64,000 bases of DNA from Bacteroidaceae bacterium (GTDB lineage: Bacteria; Bacteroidota; Bacteroidia; Bacteroidales; Bacteroidaceae): the NCBI GenBank assembly GCA_017468985.1, contig JAFUHF010000049.1:1-64000 (forward strand), read 5' to 3'. Position 1 is the stretch's first letter, and every line of letters starts with the position of its first letter. The position numbers and the translations under genes were made by a program. The notes under the pieces are model-generated. The model was not told where the DNA came from and did not search any database. It worked only from the letters and a program-made list of their open reading frames with translations. Shown in pieces: positions 1 to 9,095 of this stretch.

Positions 1-375
1 CCAGTGCCAAAGGTGCGCATTGAGCAGGTTAAGCCAGCAGACACTACGAGCGTGCTAACGGATGGCAGGTACACAAGCGAGGCAAGGCTGCAAGATGGCT
101 GGCTGCACCATAGCCTATACACTAACAAGGATGCACAGGTACAGGTAAACGCCCCAATAACCAACACTACACATATATGTAATAAAGAAAAGGAGAGCAG
201 CCATGTGGAGCAGCCACCGCCTGTAATAAAGGAGGTGGAGAAAGTTCTGCATTGGTGGCAGGTGTGGGCAATGAGGCTGGGCTACCTTACGGCTGGCTGG
301 CTGCTCCTGCGCTCCTGCCTTTGGGCGTACAAGAAACGAGGCTTTTTCCTACGGCTTTTGAAGATGATACATTAA
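1..375 (+). CDS. Small membrane protein at the end of an integrated element, 5' end uncertain
   Basis: I do not recognise the family. The frame is open to the left edge, so the first visible GTG at 4 need not be the true start. The visible 123 residues have a polar first half, a proline-rich stretch with the run EQPPPVIKEVEK, then WWQVWAMRLGYLTAGWLLL, which reads as one membrane helix, and a basic tail. This layout resembles small membrane proteins found near lysis or structural genes of Bacteroidetes temperate phages, but that is an impression, not a match. It lies directly beside a broken tRNA 3' half, so it is probably the last gene of a prophage or integrative element. Confidence 0.45.
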   Translation, partial: PVPKVRIEQVKPADTTSVLTDGRYTSEARLQDGWLHHSLYTNKDAQVQVNAPITNTTHICNKEKESSHVEQPPPVIKEVEKVLHWWQVWAMRLGYLTAGWLLLRSCLWAYKKRGFFLRLLKMIH

Positions 376-480
376 CACTTTGTATTTAGTAGTTACAAAT
401 GCGTGCCCAGTGGTTTGTGAAAATAGCTGGGCTTTTTTGTGCCATTTCTACACTTTTCAGCTTTTTTATGATACCACATT

Positions 481-511
481 GTTGCACACTCACAAAAAAT
501 TGCTACCTTTG
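481..511 (+). promoter_or_regulatory. Putative Bacteroidetes-type promoter
   Basis: GTTG at 481-484 and TACCTTTG at 504-511 are separated by 19 bp, close to the TTTG-N19-21-TAnnTTTG consensus. Transcription would start near 518. It could serve the former tRNA or the rhamnosidase gene at 703. No convincing gene lies in 376-702; the short open frames there look like chance. Confidence 0.4.
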
Positions 512-637
512 CACCCAGCCAACCCTTTTAACTGGCTCAATAACCAACTTTTTGCAGTTGTGTTTCAAATGTGCCACAAAAATGCAGGTTGTAAAACGTA
601 AACCCCTGTAAATCAGATGGGCAAAACGGATAGGATA

Positions 638-683
638 AAACTTTCCTAAACCGTCGATTCGGGTTCGATTCCCGGTGAGGATA
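638..683 (+). other. tRNA-Arg(CCT)-like 3' half, probable attachment site of an integrated element
   Basis: The segment has an anticodon loop TTCCTAA (643-649, anticodon CCT), the 3' anticodon strand ACCGT, a complete T-arm (TCGGG-TTCGATT-CCCGG at 659-675) and a 3' acceptor strand TGAGGAT plus discriminator A (676-683). The partner strands are missing: the five bases before the loop (AAACT) do not pair with ACCGT, and no ATCCTCA-like 5' acceptor strand lies about 70 bases upstream. This is the pattern left when an element recombines into the 3' half of a tRNA gene. Some D-loop-like sequence (around 626-637) remains, so a decayed tRNA is the alternative. CCA is not encoded. Confidence 0.55.
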
Positions 684-702
684 CTCTCCAAAACCCTTAT
701 TC

Positions 703-3420
703 ATGAACAGACGCATGCTTTTTACCATGATGCTGGCCTTTGCTGCAAGCACCATGCTGGCCATACGCATGGCCGACTTGAGGACTGAATTGTTGCAGAA
801 CCCCTGGGGCATTGACAATGTTACGCCCCATTTGAGCTGGAAAATCCTGTTAGACAAAAATGGCATTCGCCAGACGGCCTATCAGGTGATTGCTGCTTCT
901 GAGCCTGACCTGCTAACGGAAGAGAAAGCCGACCTTTGGAACTCTGGCAAGGTGGAAAGTCAGGAAAGCTTATGGATCAAGTATGGCGGCAAGGCACTGA
1001 ATGCTCGTAGCGTGGTATACTGGAAGGTGCGCCTTTGGGATGATGAAGACAAAGCCAGTGCATGGAGTCCCGTGGCCCATCTGAGTGTGGGACTCTTGGC
1101 TCCCTCAGATTGGCAGGCTGCCTACATCGGGGCACAGCGTGCCGACACTACGGCCACTCCCATGTTCCGCAAGAAGTTTAATGCTGAGAATCTGGGACGC
1201 CTTACTCTGCTTCATATCAATACGCTGGGCTATCATGAAGTATATCTGAACGGACAGCGTGTGGCGCAGGATGCATTGGTGCCTGCCGTGAGCGAGGTGC
1301 CCAAACGCTCTCTGGTCATGACCTATGACGTAACGCCATTCGTGCGAGAAGGGGTGAACGACCTCGTGATCTGGGCGAGCAAAGGATGGTTTGAAGGCTC
1401 GTGTATGGGCGGAGTTCCAGGCGGTCCTTATGTGAAAGCCCAAGTGGAGACTGAAAAAGGAAAGCAATGGCAGGTGCTCACCGCAACGGACAAGAGTTGG
1501 AAGGTGCGTTGCGGCGGTTACTATGAGCCCGGACAATGGGGCCGCGTGCAGTTTCAGGGCGAAGTGGTTCGTGGCAGCGAACTTCCGGCTGACTTTGAGA
1601 AGCAAACGCTTGACAACCTGACGTGGCAGCCCGTCATAGTGCCGTCGCTGCCCGACAGGCTCGTAACGCCCATGATGTGTGAGCCCAACGTGGTGCAGGC
1701 AGAACTGAAACCCGTACTCATTAAGAAGCACGACGCCGAATCGTGGATCATTGACATGGGAAAGAGCGTGACGGGATGGACCAAGATACACTTCGGCAAA
1801 CTCAGAAAGGGGCAGCGCGTCAAAATGATCTATACGGACATGCTCAACCTGAATCTTACCGTGGCAAATGCCAACTACAGCGATACCTACATTGCTTCAG
1901 GTGAGGGCGAAGAAACGTTTTGCAACAAGTTTAACTACCATGCCTATCGCTATATTCATGTTTCAGGATTGGACCGTCAGCCCGAATTAGACGACATTAC
2001 GGCATATCTCATCTATACGGGCTATCAGGACCGTTCGGCTTTCGTATGTTCTGATCCTGATATCAATGCCATTCACGATATGGTGCATTACACTTTTCCC
2101 AACCTCTCGCTTGGGGGGTACATTGTGGACTGTCCGCATCTGGAAAGAAAGGGCTACGGCGGTGATGGCAATGCTTCTATCGTGGCGGCACAGATGATGT
2201 ATGATCTATACCCTCTTTACCACAACTGGATACAAGCCTATGCCGACAGCCAACGTCCTGATGGTGGACTTCCCCATGCTGCTCCTTGTCCCTCGGGCTG
2301 TGGCGGCGGACCTTACTGGTGTGCCTTCATCGCTACGGCGCCATGGCAGACGTATGTGCAGTATGGTAACCGCGAAATGCTGGAACGCTATTATCCCAAC
2401 ATGCAGTTGTACCTGAAATATGCAGAAAGCTATATGCCAAACGGGTTGCTTACTCTGGATAACCGCTGGCCCAACACGGATTACAGACATTGGTTTCTTG
2501 GTGACTGGGCATTGCCCAATGAGGAACACCAGCTTGACCAGCAAAGCATTGATTGCGTGAATAGCTGTTCGATGAGCTGGGTGTACGAAACGATGGCGAA
2601 GGTGGCCAAGGTGCTGGGTAAGGACGAGGACAGCCGTCTCTACGAGCAGAAGCATCAGGACATCAATCGGAAAATTCATGAAACCTATTTCAACGCCACA
2701 AAGGGATACTATGCCACGGGCATGCAGATTGACCAATGCTTCCCCCAACTGGTGGGAGCTACGCCCAAGGCTCTCTCGGGCAAAATACAGCAGTCGCTCC
2801 GTGCGCTCACGCATACGCAGTTTGATGACCATCTGTTTACCGGCCTCGTGGGCATTACAATTCTTACACAGTGGCTCACAAAGCAGGGCGATGCCGAGCT
2901 GATGTACAAAATGCTGAGCCAGCACAGCTATCCCGGTTACCTCTATATGATCGACAATGGTGCTACCACCACATGGGAACACTGGGAAGCCACACGAAGC
3001 CGTATCCACAATTGCTATAATGGTATAGGGTCATGGTTTTATCAGGCCTTGGGCGGCATACTTCCTGACGAACAAGAACCGGCATACAGGCACTTCTATC
3101 TGCATCCGCAGCCAGTGGAAGGCATCAGCTATGTTCGCGTGGCCAAAAATACGCCGTATGGTCACATTCTCGTGGAGTGGAATAAGACTTCGACCACCTT
3201 CGACATGAAGATAGAGGTGCCTGCAGGCACTACGGCCACGCTCACTGTACCCTTTAAGGCCAAAAGCGTAAAAAGTCCAGCTACGGGCCTGATACGCTAC
3301 GGATTGGTCTACAGCGAGCAGCAACGCGACAGGAGAACCGACGCGCAACCCACCATTTACGACGTGACGAAACCTATAGAGTTGCCTTGCGGCAAGTATC
3401 GCATCGTGTACGAGCTGTGA
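703..3420 (+). CDS. Alpha-L-rhamnosidase, GH78 family
   Basis: A secreted 905-residue glycosidase expected to release terminal alpha-L-rhamnose from plant or microbial glycans. It begins with a short signal peptide (MNRRMLFTMMLAFAAS), then N-terminal beta-sandwich domains, the six-hairpin catalytic domain and a C-terminal beta domain. The family motif region DCPHLERKGYGGDGN lies near residue 475 and GATTTWEHWE near 753; in GH78 enzymes these carry the acid and base glutamates. The length is usual for the family. No SusC/SusD pair or sensor lies beside it, so it is not part of a full polysaccharide utilisation locus here. The next gene is convergent. Confidence 0.93.
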   Translation: MNRRMLFTMMLAFAASTMLAIRMADLRTELLQNPWGIDNVTPHLSWKILLDKNGIRQTAYQVIAASEPDLLTEEKADLWNSGKVESQESLWIKYGGKALNARSVVYWKVRLWDDEDKASAWSPVAHLSVGLLAPSDWQAAYIGAQRADTTATPMFRKKFNAENLGRLTLLHINTLGYHEVYLNGQRVAQDALVPAVSEVPKRSLVMTYDVTPFVREGVNDLVIWASKGWFEGSCMGGVPGGPYVKAQVETEKGKQWQVLTATDKSWKVRCGGYYEPGQWGRVQFQGEVVRGSELPADFEKQTLDNLTWQPVIVPSLPDRLVTPMMCEPNVVQAELKPVLIKKHDAESWIIDMGKSVTGWTKIHFGKLRKGQRVKMIYTDMLNLNLTVANANYSDTYIASGEGEETFCNKFNYHAYRYIHVSGLDRQPELDDITAYLIYTGYQDRSAFVCSDPDINAIHDMVHYTFPNLSLGGYIVDCPHLERKGYGGDGNASIVAAQMMYDLYPLYHNWIQAYADSQRPDGGLPHAAPCPSGCGGGPYWCAFIATAPWQTYVQYGNREMLERYYPNMQLYLKYAESYMPNGLLTLDNRWPNTDYRHWFLGDWALPNEEHQLDQQSIDCVNSCSMSWVYETMAKVAKVLGKDEDSRLYEQKHQDINRKIHETYFNATKGYYATGMQIDQCFPQLVGATPKALSGKIQQSLRALTHTQFDDHLFTGLVGITILTQWLTKQGDAELMYKMLSQHSYPGYLYMIDNGATTTWEHWEATRSRIHNCYNGIGSWFYQALGGILPDEQEPAYRHFYLHPQPVEGISYVRVAKNTPYGHILVEWNKTSTTFDMKIEVPAGTTATLTVPFKAKSVKSPATGLIRYGLVYSEQQRDRRTDAQPTIYDVTKPIELPCGKYRIVYEL

Positions 3421-3464
3421 CCATAGGGCCACGCAGAAAGAATGATGAAAACGGAGCAGATGAG

Positions 3465-4298
3465 TTATGACTGATGAGCTTCTTGGAGCAGGGTGCCCAA
3501 TACCTGAATGTTTTCTACGGTAAGGTCGGGGGGATTGGGAGCGGACTGCGCCACTTCGAGCGTTGTTTCACCGGAAAGCACCAATACGCCAAAGGCTCCG
3601 GCATTCTGGGCCATCTTGATGTCGGTGTAGATGCGGTCGCCTACCATGGCAATCTGGTTGGGTTGGAGATGCTTCTGCCGACGAATGCCGAGGAGCATGT
3701 TGGGGTCGGGTTTGCCCAGTGTGATGTCGGGGGTGCGGCCAGTGGCATGGTTGAGACACTGACAAATGGAGCCGCAGTCAACGAGAATGGTGCGTTCATT
3801 AGTGGGACAAACGCGGTCGGGGTTTGTGGCAATGTAGGGTAATCCTTGTGAAATCCACCACGCGGCGCGACAGAGACGGGGATAGACCAGCGACATGTCG
3901 AAAGCAGCTACAACGGCGTCGGGCACATCGTCGGGGCTGTTGGTGGTAGAAGTGAAACCGGCTTTCTCGAACTGGGAAATCATGCTCGGCGTACCCAAAA
4001 GGAAAAGGCGACGGGCCTGGGGATAGGTGGCCTTGATGTAGTCAATGGTGGCTACGGTGGTGTTGTAGATTTCTTCCTCGGTGGCCGTGATGCCCATGTG
4101 CTGCAATTTGAGCAGATAGTCATCAATGGAGCGCGACGGGTTGTTGGTGAGGAAAGAGTAGCTGATGCCCAGCTCCTTCAATCCGTTGAGGAAGGGAATG
4201 GTGAAGGGGAAAAGCGTGGAGCCCATGTAGATGGTGCCATCCATGTCGAGGGCCACGTGTTTGATCTGTTGCAGTTGCTGTTTTAATCGTTGATCCAT
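3465..4298 (-). CDS. HAD-IIA (NagD/phosphoglycolate phosphatase-like) sugar-phosphate phosphatase
   Basis: A cytoplasmic HAD phosphatase of about 277 residues. The start at 4298 gives MDQRLKQ and places motif I (DMDGT) near residue 18; a longer reading from 4358 adds an unlikely leader. Motif II is the threonine/asparagine in FLTNNPS, and GKPDPNML plus MVGDRIYTDI are the C-terminal HAD motifs of the NagD/PGP subfamily. It follows the two OPA transporters and glpD on the same strand, 99 bp after the nearer transporter. Some relatives hydrolyse glycerol-3-phosphate or 2-phosphoglycolate, so a role in draining glycerol-3-phosphate is a reasonable inference from context; the substrate cannot be read from the sequence. 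Confidence 0.85.
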   Translation of the reverse strand: MDQRLKQQLQQIKHVALDMDGTIYMGSTLFPFTIPFLNGLKELGISYSFLTNNPSRSIDDYLLKLQHMGITATEEEIYNTTVATIDYIKATYPQARRLFLLGTPSMISQFEKAGFTSTTNSPDDVPDAVVAAFDMSLVYPRLCRAAWWISQGLPYIATNPDRVCPTNERTILVDCGSICQCLNHATGRTPDITLGKPDPNMLLGIRRQKHLQPNQIAMVGDRIYTDIKMAQNAGAFGVLVLSGETTLEVAQSAPNPPDLTVENIQVLGTLLQEAHQS

Positions 4299-4397
4299 GA
4301 AGCGTAAGATGTAAAAAGGTTGACAGGCTACAGAATGGGACGCACGCCTGAGGTGCATCGGCAGCTATGGCCTGTCAACCATAAATAGATGTGAATG

Positions 4398-5855
4398 TTA
4401 TTTCTTTTCTACGTCACCGTAGCCGTCAGCCTTGGCATTCCACATGAGCAGGAACGTAAACATGCCGACGATGGCAATAGCTATCATGCCCATAAACACG
4501 TAGTCCCAACTCTTAGTGGGATTGACGCGATTCATCATGTCGACAAAGAAACCTACTCCAATGCCCGAAACGAGTCCGCTGGCATAGCCAAAGAGGCCTA
4601 CCAGTCCGTTGGCAGTGGCTGCGGCGCGGTTAGTGGCCTGATTGGCGGCTGCAATGCCGATGAGTGCCTGGGGACCGTAAATGAAGAAACCCGCCATGGC
4701 CAAAACAACAATCATCAGAGCGGCATTTGTACCGCGTGGAAGGAGCAGGAAGAGTGTCATGAAGAGCGCCACGCCAATCATGCAGTAGAAGCAGGTGCGA
4801 TGGGCCTTGCCCTTGAGCCACTTGTCAGTGGCATAGCCTGTGGCCAGCATACCCACAATACCGAAAATCTCGAATACGGCCACCGTCCAGCCAGCACCGG
4901 AGAGCGACATGCCGCGAGCTTCCTTCAGGAAGGTGGGGCCCCAGTCGAGCACGGCAAAGCGCACGATGTAAACGAAGAAGTTGGCAATGCCCAAGATCCA
5001 GATCCACTTATTGCGGAATACGTGCTCGCGGATGAAGGCTTTATACTCTGCTCCGCCCTCTTTGCCTTTCTTATTGATGGTATGCAATTCGGTTAATCCT
5101 ACGGACGAGGGCGTATCGCGCAAAAAGATAAAGATTCCGAGAGAACCGGCCAGTGCAATGGTTGCCGGAATCCAGAAACACCACCGCCAAGCTCCGTAAT
5201 GCGCTGCTGACTCCAGCACGCTTTGCATCCGAGCCTGATCGGCCATGTCTACGTTGAGATAACCGGCTATAGTAGAAACGATTTCTGGATTGGCACTCAG
5301 ATTAGTGCCTAAGGTACCCATGATGTAACCGCAAAGTATGGCCACGAGGCTGGCACCAATGGAGTGAGACGTGTTCCATACGGACATTTTGGTGGCGAGC
5401 TCCTGAGGTGGAATCCAGTGAGTGAGCAAACGGGCGCACGGAGGAAATCCACTGCCTTGAAGGAAATTGTTGAGAATAAGGATGATGCCAAAGATAAGCA
5501 CCATGGTATTGGTAAACTGTGGTCCGCTGCTTTCGCCAGTGATGAAAGTACTGATGTCAGCACCAAATCCGAAGGCGTAGTTGGCGATAGCGCAGAGGAA
5601 AAGACCAATGGCCATGTGGTAACGGGCATTCAAGCGGTCGGCTACAAGACCGTTGAGGAATCGCGATACACCATATACCACGGTGACAATCGTCATGATA
5701 ACGCCGAAACTGGTTTTTGTGATGCCATATTCGGCACTTAAGCCGGGAATGGCGAACGAAAAGTTCTTGCGAACAAAATAGAACAAGGCGTAACCTACCA
5801 TTGTGGTAATGATGGTTCGCCATTGCCAATACTTGAATAATTTTGTTTCAGACAT
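4398..5855 (-). CDS. Organophosphate:phosphate antiporter, GlpT/UhpT-type MFS paralogue
   Basis: A 485-residue inner-membrane transporter of the OPA branch of the major facilitator superfamily, with about 12 hydrophobic segments. The phosphate-binding arginines expected in OPA antiporters are present: Arg29 in FVRKNFSFA and the arginine of YIVRFAVLDW in the second half. It is longer than GlpT (about 450), mainly through an extra stretch between helices near residues 95-115 and 180-215. It starts 42 bp after the glpT stop and is probably cotranscribed. Its substrate could be glycerol-3-phosphate, a hexose phosphate, phosphoglycerate or a glycerophosphodiester; residue comparison alone cannot decide. 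Confidence 0.88.
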   Translation of the reverse strand: MSETKLFKYWQWRTIITTMVGYALFYFVRKNFSFAIPGLSAEYGITKTSFGVIMTIVTVVYGVSRFLNGLVADRLNARYHMAIGLFLCAIANYAFGFGADISTFITGESSGPQFTNTMVLIFGIILILNNFLQGSGFPPCARLLTHWIPPQELATKMSVWNTSHSIGASLVAILCGYIMGTLGTNLSANPEIVSTIAGYLNVDMADQARMQSVLESAAHYGAWRWCFWIPATIALAGSLGIFIFLRDTPSSVGLTELHTINKKGKEGGAEYKAFIREHVFRNKWIWILGIANFFVYIVRFAVLDWGPTFLKEARGMSLSGAGWTVAVFEIFGIVGMLATGYATDKWLKGKAHRTCFYCMIGVALFMTLFLLLPRGTNAALMIVVLAMAGFFIYGPQALIGIAAANQATNRAAATANGLVGLFGYASGLVSGIGVGFFVDMMNRVNPTKSWDYVFMGMIAIAIVGMFTFLLMWNAKADGYGDVEKK

Positions 5856-5897
5856 AGTGAGCTATTAATATTGTGATATGACAAAAGTGCGGCGTAT

Positions 5898-7268
5898 TTA
5901 TCGTTTGTTTTCGGCGTTGATGGTCATGGTCATAAGTAGAATGGAGGCGAAACAGCTGCCTAGTAGCAGTATGAAAGTCCAGTTCCATCCTGCTGCCTGT
6001 GCTACGTAACCAATCACTACATTGGCCAAGAGGGCTGTACCCAGTACATAGCCTAAAAAGCCTGTAAGCCCTGCGGCTGTGCCTGCTGCATTCTTGGGTG
6101 CAAGGTCAAGGGCTTGAACTCCGATGAGCATTACCGGTCCATAGATGAAAAAGCCTATGGCAATGAGGCAAAGAATAACAATGTTGACATTGTCGAGGAA
6201 CTGCCAGTAGATGACAATAAATACGGCTACGAGGAGCATGAAGATGATGGTAGGCCATGCACGGCGGCCGTGGAACAGCTTGTCGCTCAGCCAGCCGCAG
6301 ATCAGAGTGCCGGGAATGGCGGCTATTTCATAGGCAAAATAGGCCCAGCCGGCATCTTTGATATTGATGCCTTTCTCTGTGAGAATGGTAGGAGCCCAGT
6401 CCAAACAGCCGTAGCGAACCATATATACAAAGGCATTGGCAAAGGCAATGTACCAAAGAAAGCGATTACTCAGCACGGTGCGGAAGATTTCTTTCGTTGA
6501 CAGTACTTCTTCTGCCTTTTCGTTATAGGTATTGGTATAGTCATTGCGCCATTTCTCAATGGAGGGCAGGCCGCACGACTGAGGCGTGTCGCGAATAAGG
6601 CAATAGGCAATGATGGCTACCAAGATGGCCACGCACGAAGGGAAGAGGTAGGTACCAATAAGGAAGTACCGCTCTGTGTCGGCGCCGTAGAACCAGGAGC
6701 CAAACCAAATGGCACCATATACGGCCATTGGGCCTACCAGTGCTCCACCTACGTTATGGGCGCAGTTCCAAACTGACATCCACGTGCCGCGCTCTGTCTT
6801 GGAAAACCAGTGGGTCATTACTCGTCCGCACGGAGGCCAGCCCATGCCGTTAAACCATCCTACGAGGAAATTCAGCACGGCCATGAGCAGGATAGCCCAC
6901 GACTTGTGTTCTGCACCAATATACTGAATAGGTACAATCATGAACATCATGGAGAGCGCAGCCAAGATGAGGCCTAAGGGCAAAAACCGACGTGCATTAC
7001 TGCGGTCGGAAATGCTGGCCATGATAAATTTGGAGAAACCATAGGCTATGGCATTCATGGAAAGCACAATTCCCAGCTCACCTTTCTCGAAACCAAAGGG
7101 TTCGAGCATGGGAATGGCCATGGAAAAGTTCTTGCGAACAATGTAGAAGCCGGCATAGCCGATGAAAGCACCGAGAAACACCTGCCAACGCAGTTTACGA
7201 TAACGGGCATCGGCTTCTGGACCTGTCGTTTCTGGCTTAAAGGCCGGCGGTTTGAGAAAATTAGACAT
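5898..7268 (-). CDS. glpT: Glycerol-3-phosphate transporter GlpT
   Basis: A 456-residue OPA-family antiporter that exchanges external glycerol-3-phosphate for internal phosphate. It follows E. coli GlpT closely along its length: the start region has RYRKLRWQVFLG, Arg45 falls in IVRKNF at the same number as the E. coli substrate-binding Arg45, and the second arginine lies in YMVRYGCLDW. WFNGMGWPPCGR and SVWNCAHNVGG are also conserved. It lies 35 bp downstream of glpD and upstream of a second OPA paralogue, which makes a glycerol-3-phosphate uptake and oxidation operon. Confidence 0.95.
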   Translation of the reverse strand: MSNFLKPPAFKPETTGPEADARYRKLRWQVFLGAFIGYAGFYIVRKNFSMAIPMLEPFGFEKGELGIVLSMNAIAYGFSKFIMASISDRSNARRFLPLGLILAALSMMFMIVPIQYIGAEHKSWAILLMAVLNFLVGWFNGMGWPPCGRVMTHWFSKTERGTWMSVWNCAHNVGGALVGPMAVYGAIWFGSWFYGADTERYFLIGTYLFPSCVAILVAIIAYCLIRDTPQSCGLPSIEKWRNDYTNTYNEKAEEVLSTKEIFRTVLSNRFLWYIAFANAFVYMVRYGCLDWAPTILTEKGINIKDAGWAYFAYEIAAIPGTLICGWLSDKLFHGRRAWPTIIFMLLVAVFIVIYWQFLDNVNIVILCLIAIGFFIYGPVMLIGVQALDLAPKNAAGTAAGLTGFLGYVLGTALLANVVIGYVAQAAGWNWTFILLLGSCFASILLMTMTINAENKR

Positions 7269-7303
7269 GGTATGCTGAATCTAAGGGAAGAAAGGGCCGA
7301 GAT

Positions 7304-8869
7304 TTAGTCTACGATGTACTTCTGGGCCGTTTCGGTGAAGGATTTCACTTGGGCCTCTTCCCAAGCCTTATCGTAACCTAACTCTTTTGCTACGATGGCG
7401 GCTACTTTTGGAGCTACGGACACGGCTTCGCGTGAGTCAATGTAGAGCAGGCGTACGCGTCGGGCAATAACGTCTTCCACGGTTCTGGCCATTTCTTCGC
7501 GCACGGCCCAGATCACTTCGGCTACCGTATAGTCATACTTGTCAGAAATTTTTTCAGCAAAGGAAGCATCTTCGTTTTTCAATGCCAAAATGGCAGGTTC
7601 ATCGCTACCATAGATATACATGTGGTCGCTGAGATTTGGATTCTTGCGATAACCATGGATGCGGAAGCTCTTTGTTACGCACTTCCGGGGTTCTACGGCT
7701 TGTAAGGCAATGGCTTTATCAATGGTGTCTTCTGCCATGAGGCGATAGCTGGTCCACTTTCCTCCAGTAATGGTAATGAGGTTATTATCGGAAACGATAA
7801 TCTTATGACTACGGGAGATTTCCTTTGTGCTCTTTCCTTCTTTCTTGGGTGCAGCCAATGGGCGCTGGCCGGCAAAGATGGAAACAATGTCCTTACGGGT
7901 GGGAGCTGGGTTCATGTAGAGCCCTGCCGTTTGCAGGATGAAGTCTACTTCTTTTTCCAGATATTTCGGCTCGCTCTCGGGGGTTTCGCGCAGGATGTCG
8001 GTGGTACCCACCACCACGCGGTCGTGCCAAGGTACGGCAAAAAGCACGCGTCCATCGCTTGTCTTGGGCACCATCAAGGCATAGTCGCTTTGCAGGAACT
8101 TCATGTCAAGAACGATGTGAACACCCTGACTTGGCTTAACCATTGGGGGCATATTGGGCTCGTCCATCTGCATGACGTTGTCTACAAAGATACCTGCGGC
8201 ATTGATAATGGCCCTGGCCTTTACTTCGTAGGATGCTCCGGTTTCGCTGTCAGTTACCTTCACGCCACAAACTTTTCCTTTGTTATTGTGCAGAATGGAA
8301 GTCACTTCGGTGTGGTTGACCACGCATCCTCCATTTTCTACGCACGTTTGTGCCAAGTTAATGGCCATACGGGAATCGTCGAATTGTCCATCGTGATAGA
8401 CAATGCCGCCCTTGAGTCCTTGTTTGATGGAAGTAGGAAGATATTTGCTGACGGTGCTCTTACGGATGAATCGGGAACGTCCGTAGCCGAAGCCGAAGGA
8501 GAGTATGTCATAGAATGCCAGACCACAGAAGTAGAGAAAATTGTCCCAGTAGGTGTAATTGGAAATGACGAAGGCCTGATCTTTTACCAGATGTGGCGCA
8601 TTAGCCTTCATGCGTCCGCGTTCGCGCAGGGCTTCCAACACGAGCATTACGTCACCCTTCTGAAGATAACGCACGCCTCCATGAACCAACTTTGTGCTTC
8701 TGCTGGAAGTGCATTTTGCAAAATCGTCTTTTTCAAATAAGGCTACGCTATATCCACGTGTGGCAGCATCAACTGCACATCCTAAACCTGTGGCACCGCC
8801 ACCGATTACTATAAAATCCCATACCTTTCCGGCATCTTGGATTTTCTTTATTTGTTCTTCGCGTTTCAT
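7304..8869 (-). CDS. glpD: FAD-dependent glycerol-3-phosphate dehydrogenase
   Basis: A 521-residue flavoprotein that oxidises glycerol-3-phosphate to dihydroxyacetone phosphate and passes electrons to the quinone pool. The FAD-binding Rossmann motif GGGATG lies at residues 23-28, followed by the GlpD/GlpA signature around CTSSRSTKLVHGGVRYLQ. The C-terminal DUF/GlpO-like domain (about residues 390-510) is present. There is no GlpB or GlpC next to it, so it fits the single-subunit GlpD form. It is the first gene of a leftward operon with glpT, a paralogous antiporter and a HAD phosphatase. Confidence 0.95.
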   Translation of the reverse strand: MKREEQIKKIQDAGKVWDFIVIGGGATGLGCAVDAATRGYSVALFEKDDFAKCTSSRSTKLVHGGVRYLQKGDVMLVLEALRERGRMKANAPHLVKDQAFVISNYTYWDNFLYFCGLAFYDILSFGFGYGRSRFIRKSTVSKYLPTSIKQGLKGGIVYHDGQFDDSRMAINLAQTCVENGGCVVNHTEVTSILHNNKGKVCGVKVTDSETGASYEVKARAIINAAGIFVDNVMQMDEPNMPPMVKPSQGVHIVLDMKFLQSDYALMVPKTSDGRVLFAVPWHDRVVVGTTDILRETPESEPKYLEKEVDFILQTAGLYMNPAPTRKDIVSIFAGQRPLAAPKKEGKSTKEISRSHKIIVSDNNLITITGGKWTSYRLMAEDTIDKAIALQAVEPRKCVTKSFRIHGYRKNPNLSDHMYIYGSDEPAILALKNEDASFAEKISDKYDYTVAEVIWAVREEMARTVEDVIARRVRLLYIDSREAVSVAPKVAAIVAKELGYDKAWEEAQVKSFTETAQKYIVD

Positions 8870-8957
8870 TGTCGCATTATTTTTGTGTCAACTTGTTTTT
8901 TCTTGAGTAATGGTTGTAGAGGTGACAAAAAGCTACTTCTTGTCCTCACGAACTATG

Positions 8958-8965
8958 CAAAATTA
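8958..8965 (-). promoter_or_regulatory. Possible -7 element upstream of glpD
   Basis: On the minus strand this reads TAATTTTG, matching TAnnTTTG, 89 bp before the glpD start. No good -33 element lies at 19-21 bp, so it may need an activator or be a chance match. Confidence 0.35.
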
Positions 8966-9033
8966 CGATTTTCAACATGAATATATAATACAATTCACGC
9001 AAAAAGCATTCGGCATTGTCATAGATTTACCAT

Positions 9034-9084
9034 CGCAACCCACACTCATATTAGATTTAGCTCGAAAGATGAGTGTGGGCTGCG
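9034..9084. repeat. Long imperfect inverted repeat, possible terminator
   Basis: Two 16-base arms (9034-9049 and 9069-9084) pair at 15 of 16 positions around a 19-base spacer; the core is CCCACACTCAT/ATGAGTGTGGG. It lies just past the stop codon of the CotH gene on the minus strand. There is no T-run after it, so either a terminator without a U-tract or a processed hairpin is possible. Confidence 0.55.
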
Positions 9085-9095
9085 TATGGGAAGAA

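Noticed and set aside
380..611. Two small overlapping plus-strand frames
   Set aside because: They overlap each other in different frames, span the promoter-like element at 481-511 and have no protein features.
610..683. Intact tRNA-Arg gene
   Set aside because: The 5' acceptor strand and the 5' anticodon strand do not pair with the retained 3' half.
703..3420. A polysaccharide utilisation locus around the rhamnosidase
   Set aside because: There is no SusC/SusD pair, no hybrid sensor and no further glycan enzyme next to it.
7805..8740. A 311-residue frame antisense to glpD
   Set aside because: It is entirely inside a well-conserved gene on the other strand and has no features of its own.
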